The notes under the pieces were generated by a model that was not told the DNA's origin, did no database searches, and worked only from the letters and a program-made list of their open reading frames with translations. Shown here in pieces: positions 58,984 through 64,000 of a stretch of DNA of 64,000 nt; position 1 is the stretch's first letter; the number at the start of each line of letters is the position of its first letter. Made by a program: the position numbers and the translations under genes. The stretch is taken from assembly GCF_009903625.1 (NCBI RefSeq), contig NZ_CP047569.1, forward strand, positions 1,520,501 to 1,584,500, in the 5' to 3' direction. The DNA comes from Microbulbifer sp. ALW1. GTDB taxonomy: Bacteria > Pseudomonadota > Gammaproteobacteria > Pseudomonadales > Cellvibrionaceae.

Positions 58984-59116
58984 CATCCCATACCTAACTG
59001 TAGTTGAGAGGTAGAATGGCCGGCGCAAATGGGAACTTGCCAGTCAGTAGCTGTGTTCCATAACTTCCCCCTTGGTGATCAGCTCGCAAGCCGGATCCAG
59101 CAAGAAGCGCAGTAGT
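58984..59116. repeat. 133-bp repeat, copy C
   Basis: Same unit as 49521-49653, two differences (AGCGT against GGCGC in the middle). Here the minus-strand frame (59044-59256) continues through the repeat and beyond, so copy C is probably the source and copy A the derived copy. Confidence 0.88.
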
Positions 59117-59256
59117 ATTGAGTCCACATTATTTTCGATACTTAGGGGAATCACCCACATTTTTGACAAACAACAAGGTAAAGCTGGCCACTCAATGGCT
59201 TGATAGGTGAAATCGCGCCCGTCCTTCCAGGTGGAGCAGACTGGCTCGGTGATCAA
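59044..59256 (-). CDS. Small ORF of unknown function ending in repeat C
   Basis: 70 codons from a TTG; I do not recognise the product. The frame is open from a stop at about 59270 to the stop at 59044 and reads DGRDFTYQAIEWPALPCCL, then WVIPLSIENNVDSILLRFLL and ends VMEHSY. The amino acid composition looks plausible for a real protein or for the C-terminal part of a longer, decayed gene, as a TAA lies upstream in the same frame. The last 23 codons lie inside the 133-bp repeat and occur also at copy A, where they are fused to antisense HTH2 sequence. Real coding status is uncertain. Confidence 0.35.
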   Translation of the reverse strand: MITEPVCSTWKDGRDFTYQAIEWPALPCCLSKMWVIPLSIENNVDSILLRFLLDPACELITKGEVMEHSY

Positions 59257-59290
59257 TTTAACCTGACTATTTACCTGTTAAGTGAGCTGA

Positions 59291-59467
59291 GCGCTGAGTG
59301 AGTCTGAGATCAAGTGGAATTTGACCGCGGAACTGTCGATGGATTTTGTGCCCATATTCGTACGCGGTACCGTTAAGAAGAAGGTGGAAGCTGCGGCACG
59401 CGAGCGAGGAATCACAGAAATTGCCGTAGACTTTATCGAGGAAGTCCGGAAGGAAAAAGATCGCTAG
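59291..59467 (+). pseudogene. Fragment with PCP_red-like (protochlorophyllide reductase C-terminal) domain
   Basis: In one frame: ESEIKWNLTAELSMDFVPIF, then VRGTVKKKVEAAARERGITE and IAVDFIEEVRKEKDR before a TAG at 59465. The pattern W-x-x-x-A/L...P-x-x-R-x-x-x-x-x-x-E-x-x-A is that of the PCP_red domain, found in small stand-alone proteins and at the C-terminus of BchB/ChlB. A stop (TGA at 59288-59290) lies directly upstream and there is no normal start codon (ATG at 59330 is internal), so it looks like a 5'-truncated gene piece or an unusual start. No bacteriochlorophyll gene is nearby. Confidence 0.4.
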
Positions 59468-59542
59468 ATCGGTTATCAACCCGCTCATGACCCCCGTGCC
59501 ACAGTGCATCGGGGTTCATCGGAGCAGAACGATGGTGCCTAT

Positions 59543-60586
59543 ATGAATCAACGCCGCGATATTAACCGCCAGGTTACCTTGGCATCTCGCCCTCATGGCG
59601 CGCCTACATCAGATGATTTCAAACTTGTTGAATCCGCGGTGCCAACCCCGGATGAAGGCGAAATCCTGCTCAGAACCATCTACTTGTCACTCGATCCGTA
59701 CATGCGTGGGCGTATGAGCGACGCGAAATCATACGCAGAACCCGTAGCCATTGGCGGGGTGATGGTTGGTGGCAGTATTTGCTGCGTTGAAGAATCAAAG
59801 AACGCAGACTTCGAAAAAGGCGACCTGGTGGTGGCATTTGGCGGCTGGCAAGACTACAGCCTGTCGAATGGCGAAGGTGTGATCAAACTCGATAAAGCAA
59901 TGCCAAACCCATCCTATGGCCTGGGTGTATTGGGTATGCCGGGGCTAACCGCATACATGGGGCTGATGGACATTGGTGATCCCAAAGCCGGTGAAACCCT
60001 AGTGGTGGCAGCCGCGACAGGCGCTGTGGGCAGCCTGGTTGGCCAAATTGGCAAAATCCAGGGCTGTAAAGTGATTGGTATAGCGGGCAGTCAGGAAAAA
60101 TGCGACTACGCGGTGAATGCGCTTGGTTTCGATGAATGCCTTAATCACCATGCCGATGACCTGGATCAGCAACTTGCTAAAGCATGTCCGAAAGGGATTG
60201 ATATTTACTACGAAAACGTCGGCGGCAAGGTGTTTGATGCGGTATTGCCATTATTAAACCCGAAAGCGCGCATTCCGCTGTGCGGTTTGATAGCTCAATA
60301 CAATGCAACGGATTTACCGGCAGGCCCAGATCGCATGCCATTGTTAATGAGTAACCTGCTGGTCAAACGGATTAAAATGCAGGGCTTCATCGTCTTTGAT
60401 GACTATGGCCATCGCTATGATGAGTTTCAACAAGCCATGGTGTCTTGGTTGATGTCGGGTCAGATCAAATATAAAGAGGACAAAGTCACGGGCCTTGAAA
60501 ACGCGGTATCGGCCTTTATCGGCTTATTGCAAGGTGAGAACTTTGGGAAGCTTGTGGTGCAAGTTGGCCCTGAACAGTTAAGTTGA
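59543..60586 (+). CDS. NADP-dependent alkenal/one oxidoreductase (CurA/MDR, zinc-independent)
   Basis: 347-aa medium-chain dehydrogenase/reductase of the leukotriene B4 12-hydroxydehydrogenase / CurA group. It reduces the carbon-carbon double bond of alpha,beta-unsaturated aldehydes or ketones with NADPH. The N-terminal GroES-like part has SLDPYMRGRMSD; the nucleotide-binding Rossmann part has AAATGAVGSLVGQIGKIQGC and GIDIYYENVGG; the C-terminus is GENFGKLVVQVG. The catalytic zinc ligands of alcohol dehydrogenases are absent, as usual for the group. ATG 59543 gives the family start (MNQRRDINRQVTLASRP); the open frame from 59504 adds 13 unlikely residues. Base composition is a little lower in GC than its left neighbours. 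It forms a detoxification set with the OYE-type gene across a 233-bp gap (opposite strand). Confidence 0.93.
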   Translation: MNQRRDINRQVTLASRPHGAPTSDDFKLVESAVPTPDEGEILLRTIYLSLDPYMRGRMSDAKSYAEPVAIGGVMVGGSICCVEESKNADFEKGDLVVAFGGWQDYSLSNGEGVIKLDKAMPNPSYGLGVLGMPGLTAYMGLMDIGDPKAGETLVVAAATGAVGSLVGQIGKIQGCKVIGIAGSQEKCDYAVNALGFDECLNHHADDLDQQLAKACPKGIDIYYENVGGKVFDAVLPLLNPKARIPLCGLIAQYNATDLPAGPDRMPLLMSNLLVKRIKMQGFIVFDDYGHRYDEFQQAMVSWLMSGQIKYKEDKVTGLENAVSAFIGLLQGENFGKLVVQVGPEQLS

Positions 60587-60819
60587 GAGCGTTAGATTAA
60601 CGGCGGAAGTCAACATACGTCCGCGGGCATTATCGGCGGGTACTTTGGGCGTGTTGTGCTGCTTGGTGTTACATCTAGTGTTACAAAACAAGGCGCCTTT
60701 CCCCATCCAGAGGAGGGCGCCAGTGTCCGCTGCAGGTTGTGCAAAATCCATGCTGCCTTCTTTACTTCCACGGCAACTCGAACAGGCACGCTCCACCATC
60801 CAGTGCTTCAAGAGGCGGG

Positions 60820-61983
60820 TTAAGCCTCAACGAGATCGTCTTCACGGAATGGAAACCAGCCGTTTCCCCTGGAAGCCTCGATCACACCCCACAACTTGTC
60901 AGGGATAACGAATCCGGACACTTTTTCAGGCGCCAACTCCGTATCAATCTCACTGGCCCGCTGACTTTGTGCCAGCTCAACCCAGTCGGGGTTCATCACT
61001 AGTCCCTTTCCTACGGCGACCAGTGACAGGCCAAGGTTCAGTGCTTCTTCAGCCTCTGAAGGCGTTCGAACGTTACCTGCTGCGATAACAGGTACGCGGT
61101 TGGCCACATGTTCAGTGATCAACTCGGCAGTCAGCTGATCTGCCGTGGCATTGACTGGTGTCGCGTTCAGAATGTCCGCTAACGAAACATGTATGTAATC
61201 CACTCCGCTCTCGATCAGGCGATCAATGAGTGCGTAGGAGTCGTCAATCCTCAGTGCGCCTTCCCCGGACTCTTCGGGCGAAATTCGATACCCAAGCAGG
61301 AACGGCTGCTCGGCATGCATTTCGATGACCTGCCGTACTTCCTTAACCAAGGCTGAAGGGAAGCGTATGCGATTTTCCAGAGAGCCACCCCACTCATCGG
61401 TACGCTGATTGAACATGGGCGAGAAAAAGTTTTGGATCAGGAACCCATGTGCGCCATGTAGCTCAACACCATCAAATCCGGCTTCGATGGCACGTCGAGT
61501 GGCTTCACCAAATGCCCGAATTACTTCCAGGATTTCCTCATGAGTCAGTGCGTGGCTCGTAACTTCCCCGCTGTTGAATGGACCTGGTTGCGCCTTCAAT
61601 GCACTTGCACTCACGATTTTACCGTCGGGTACCAGGTCAGGGACCGCCTTATTACCCGCATGAAATATCTGCAGGATGGCCGGAGCACCGCCGCTCTTTG
61701 CGGCTTGGGCGAGACTCCGCAAACTCGGGATGAATCGGTCATCATGTGCCGCAAACTCGTCCGTGAAGCCAATACCGTTTTCCATTACATGGGTACATCC
61801 TGTCAGCACCATGCCGACGCCGTTGGCGCGGTGGCGATAGTAGTCAAGCTCCTGATCGGAAACGCTCCCATCAGGGTTGGCGGACCAAGTCGTCATTGGT
61901 GCCATCACAATTCGATTGCGTAGGGTTGTGCCATTTTTAAAGGTAAAAGACTCAAATACTGTGTCGGAATGTTTGACTGTCAT
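60820..61983 (-). CDS. Old Yellow Enzyme family NADH:flavin oxidoreductase
   Basis: 387-aa FMN-dependent TIM-barrel ene-reductase (2,4-dienoyl-CoA reductase / YqjM-like group). Conserved features: RNRIVMAPMTTWSANPDG at the FMN-binding start, the GAPAILQIFHAGNKA region, the catalytic/phosphate-related GFDGVELHGAHGFLIQNFF with His-Gly-Ala-His, FNQRTDEWGGSLENR and IAAGNVRTPSEAEEAL for FMN phosphate. It reduces activated alkenes. The start at 61983 (MTVKHSDTVF) has GGAG upstream; a longer frame up to 62076 has no ribosome site and a proline-rich artefact-like start. It follows the alpha/beta hydrolase gene (same strand, 103 bp). Confidence 0.92.
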   Translation of the reverse strand: MTVKHSDTVFESFTFKNGTTLRNRIVMAPMTTWSANPDGSVSDQELDYYRHRANGVGMVLTGCTHVMENGIGFTDEFAAHDDRFIPSLRSLAQAAKSGGAPAILQIFHAGNKAVPDLVPDGKIVSASALKAQPGPFNSGEVTSHALTHEEILEVIRAFGEATRRAIEAGFDGVELHGAHGFLIQNFFSPMFNQRTDEWGGSLENRIRFPSALVKEVRQVIEMHAEQPFLLGYRISPEESGEGALRIDDSYALIDRLIESGVDYIHVSLADILNATPVNATADQLTAELITEHVANRVPVIAAGNVRTPSEAEEALNLGLSLVAVGKGLVMNPDWVELAQSQRASEIDTELAPEKVSGFVIPDKLWGVIEASRGNGWFPFREDDLVEA

Positions 61984-62085
61984 CTTGAATAACTCCGATG
62001 GTGTCGTTTGCCGAAATAAGCGATTCACAAGTGTCTGAAGCGGTTGCCGAATAGGGCGCGGTGAATCCACGCCCACACGCTGCAG

Positions 62086-63003
62086 CTACAGGTGTTCCTT
62101 ATAAAATGGAATTAACTTGGCCAGAGCCTGAGACACTGGCTCCGGCTGGTCATACAGGTCGTAGTGGGAGTAACCCTCGATGACCACCAGTTCCTTGACC
62201 TTCGACGCAGCGCGCGCGTAAATCTCCAGGCCATCGCGATAGGCACCAAAGCCACCAGGTATGTCGCCGACCACCACCATCATCGGCGTTGTCAGCAGGG
62301 TCTCGGCCAGATGGAAGGCATCCCAGGCAGCGGAGGCGGCGCGACGGGAGAACAATGCGCGCGTGCCGGCATTGTCGTTGACACAGTGATTACGGTAGTA
62401 GTCGGTGGCACCAAGCACGTCGACGTCGGTAATACCCGCTTCGGCTGCCGCCTCCAGGGAAGGGGGTACGAACAGGTCGACCTTGAGTGCTTCCCCCCTG
62501 GCCTCGGCGGTGCGTTGCTTAGCCACCGCTTCCATCTGGCCGATGGGGTCGAAATCACTGAAGCCTTCACGGCATAGGCGGCCGAAATTGACACCGGTAA
62601 TGCTGACAAGGGCCTTAATGCGGCGCTCGATCATGGTCGCATTGATGGCATAGCCGCCGGCGCCGCAGATCCCCAGCACCCCGATGCGGTCGGCATCCAC
62701 GTACGGCAGAGTCACCAGATAGTCGGTTACGCGGCTGAAGTCTTCTACGGCCAACGCCGGGTCTTCCGTATAGCGGGGCTCACCGCCGCTCTGCCCTTGT
62801 GTGCTGCGGTCGAAAGCAATGACGACAAAACCTTCCTTCGCGAGGGCTTCACCATAAACGTTGCCCGCTGTCTGGTCCTTGCAGCTCCCGATGGGGTGAG
62901 CGCTGATAATGGCCGGGTATTGCTTCTGGTCGTCAAAGCCGGGGGGAAAGTAGATGTTGGCTGCGATGTCCCAGTACTGGGTCTTGATCATGACCGTTTG
63001 CAT
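62086..63003 (-). CDS. Alpha/beta hydrolase with cysteine at the nucleophile position
   Basis: 305-aa cytoplasmic alpha/beta-hydrolase of the YcjY/dienelactone-hydrolase-like type. The nucleophile elbow reads GVLGICGAGGYA, with Cys113 in place of the usual Ser, as in dienelactone hydrolases. SAHPIGSCKDQ gives the oxyanion side; the catalytic His is probably in EGYSHYDLYD near the C-terminus. ATG 63003 has GGAGAA six bases upstream; an earlier TTG at 63015 is possible. It lies upstream of the OYE-type gene and downstream of the flavodoxin gene on the same strand; together they could make a small reductive/hydrolytic detoxification operon. Substrate unknown. Confidence 0.85.
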   Translation of the reverse strand: MQTVMIKTQYWDIAANIYFPPGFDDQKQYPAIISAHPIGSCKDQTAGNVYGEALAKEGFVVIAFDRSTQGQSGGEPRYTEDPALAVEDFSRVTDYLVTLPYVDADRIGVLGICGAGGYAINATMIERRIKALVSITGVNFGRLCREGFSDFDPIGQMEAVAKQRTAEARGEALKVDLFVPPSLEAAAEAGITDVDVLGATDYYRNHCVNDNAGTRALFSRRAASAAWDAFHLAETLLTTPMMVVVGDIPGGFGAYRDGLEIYARAASKVKELVVIEGYSHYDLYDQPEPVSQALAKLIPFYKEHL

Positions 63004-63273
63004 AGTCTTCTCCAATTACGGTTTGGGGTGGTCGCTGACGCATTGCCCAGCTGACGTGGGCCTCAACCGGCGACTTGCAGTTGGTGAACGAATAATAGGC
63101 ATCTGATTGGGGCTGAAAAAGGTGCTAATCGTGAAAATAGTGGTAAGTGAAACTTTACAACCGGGTTGCCTGATGGACCCGTCGCTTCTTCCCTCCCTGG
63201 CATGGATCGCCCATATCGCTCACCACCGCAGCCTTGCCAAGGCCGCGGCTTATTTACCCCGACATATGCAACC

Positions 63274-63933
63274 CTAGGGGCGCTCAATAACCGGCATCCA
63301 TTGTGTATCGATTGACTCCAACATCTCTTCTGGAGTCTTTTGCTGTGTCATCCTTCCGCGCTTGAACTGAAGATGTGTGAAGGACTTGGCTCCCCGACTC
63401 ATTACTTTGCTGCGGAAGGATTCAATTCGCTCCTGGCTGAAGTTACTGTTGAACGTATTGAATAAAACCACATGGTTCCCATCAAAACGGTTGCTTTCAA
63501 TAAACGCCCAAATCGGCGGTGCCGGTGAATAGAGCCAAATCGGTGACCCCAGGTAAACGGTTTCAAAAGACGATAGGTCAACAGTGCGGGGCTGGATATC
63601 GGGCAGCGCCTGATGATTGCCTTTTAATGCGTTGGCATCTTTGAGCGCGTTAGCAAGACCTGCCATTCCCAACTCGTATTCCGTGGTCTGCAGTTCCACC
63701 AGATGCGCATCGAGCTGTTTAGCCAGGTGACGGGCGGCCAACCCGGTGTTACCCGAACGTGAAAAAAACACGACGGCAACACTCTTGGAGTCCGATGCGG
63801 CCGGTATGCCTGGCCCGACAGTTTTCAGATGCCGGGCCTGGTAGTTTTCTATGCGGGTAACGCTGAACAACACACCAACTATGGCAACGACAACCAGTGC
63901 CAGAGCTAAAGCAATCCAGTGCAGAAATGACAT
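63274..63933 (-). CDS. Membrane-anchored flavodoxin-like protein
   Basis: 219-aa protein with an N-terminal TM helix (MSFLHWIALALALVVVAIVG) and a flavodoxin-like domain (about 50-200). The FMN phosphate loop is FFSRSGNTGLAARHL; VYLGSPIWLYSPAPPIWAFI is the typical second FMN loop. Such proteins transfer electrons in oxidative or electrophile defence and are often near OYE-type reductases. The start at 63933 is preferred over a frame from 63948, based on a GGTGAAG site before the ATG. There is a 270-bp gap to the next gene downstream with no recognised element, so co-transcription is uncertain. Confidence 0.85.
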   Translation of the reverse strand: MSFLHWIALALALVVVAIVGVLFSVTRIENYQARHLKTVGPGIPAASDSKSVAVVFFSRSGNTGLAARHLAKQLDAHLVELQTTEYELGMAGLANALKDANALKGNHQALPDIQPRTVDLSSFETVYLGSPIWLYSPAPPIWAFIESNRFDGNHVVLFNTFNSNFSQERIESFRSKVMSRGAKSFTHLQFKRGRMTQQKTPEEMLESIDTQWMPVIERP

Positions 63934-64000
63934 TGTCTTCACCACCATTTGGAACGCGCGAGATTTGGAACGGGCGAGAGGTCTCGCGGGAGAATTAAAA

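Noticed and set aside
45337..59500. Genomic island or transposon explaining the duplications
   Set aside because: No transposase, integrase, tRNA attachment site or direct flanking repeats were found; the pattern is compatible with segmental duplication and recombination, so no mobile element is called.
1..64000. rRNA, tRNA or CRISPR arrays
   Set aside because: No tRNA-like T-arm context, rRNA segment or regularly spaced repeat was seen when reading the intergenic regions; a tRNAscan or CRISPR finder run would be decisive.

Overview
The window looks like a chromosome segment from a marine, polysaccharide- and peptide-degrading gammaproteobacterium of the Cellvibrionales/Microbulbifer type. 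This is inferred from high-GC coding with few gaps, polyserine linkers in a secreted enzyme, two TonB-dependent receptors, several secreted peptidases, a family 20 hexosaminidase, a family 10 pectate lyase and Fur-type promoters. No 16S rRNA or tRNA was found, so genus is not proven.

1-7.3 kb: a divergent catabolic cluster. A GH20 hexosaminidase (cut by the window edge) and a DSD1-like PLP enzyme run leftward. An RpiR-type regulator, an N-acyl-D-amino-acid deacylase, a RidA-type deaminase and a sodium/solute symporter run rightward. Together they could import, deacylate and deaminate D-amino-acid derivatives, with RidA clearing reactive imines. Two copies of a 93-94 bp inverted-repeat element sit between deacylase and ridA. 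7.4-14.7 kb: a DPP-IV-like peptidase, then a leftward group made of a large secreted metallophosphoesterase, a DUF1566 protein and a cytochrome b / ethylbenzene-dehydrogenase-type haem protein. 14.8-20.3 kb: an iron-uptake pair (TonB-dependent siderophore receptor and PepSY membrane protein) with matching Fur-like promoters, enclosing an M1 aminopeptidase lipoprotein. 20.5-27.8 kb: a beta-propeller hybrid-type sensor kinase, its LuxR-family response regulator, then a coupled pair encoding a secreted protein and a matrixin-like zinc metalloprotease. 28-33.4 kb: pectate lyase, cytochrome bd oxidase (cydAB) with a GbsR/MarR regulator and an 18-bp perfect palindrome, and a DUF1853 protein. 33.6-38.3 kb: autotransporter, OmpW-like protein, a guanidine-II riboswitch with guanidine exporter, and a DTW-domain tRNA modification enzyme. 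38.4-45.2 kb: a second TonB receptor, a DUF1254/DUF1214 protein and a VIT/vWA protein with a GlyGly-CTERM-like tail.

45.4-59.5 kb is the most rearranged part. It holds two near-identical regulator copies (the second 5'-truncated), two copies of a convergent module (secreted M20 metallopeptidase facing a 51-codon ORF coupled to an eight-TM membrane protein), fragments that resemble the two ends of a DUF1254/DUF1214 gene, a second riboswitch-exporter unit and a 133-bp repeat in two near-identical copies. An OsmC protein, a DUF3604 lipoprotein, RNase R and a cold-shock protein are interspersed. 59.5-64 kb: reductive detoxification genes (CurA-like reductase, Old Yellow Enzyme family, alpha/beta hydrolase with a cysteine nucleophile, membrane-anchored flavodoxin).

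No CRISPR array, transposase, integrase or prophage gene was recognised.
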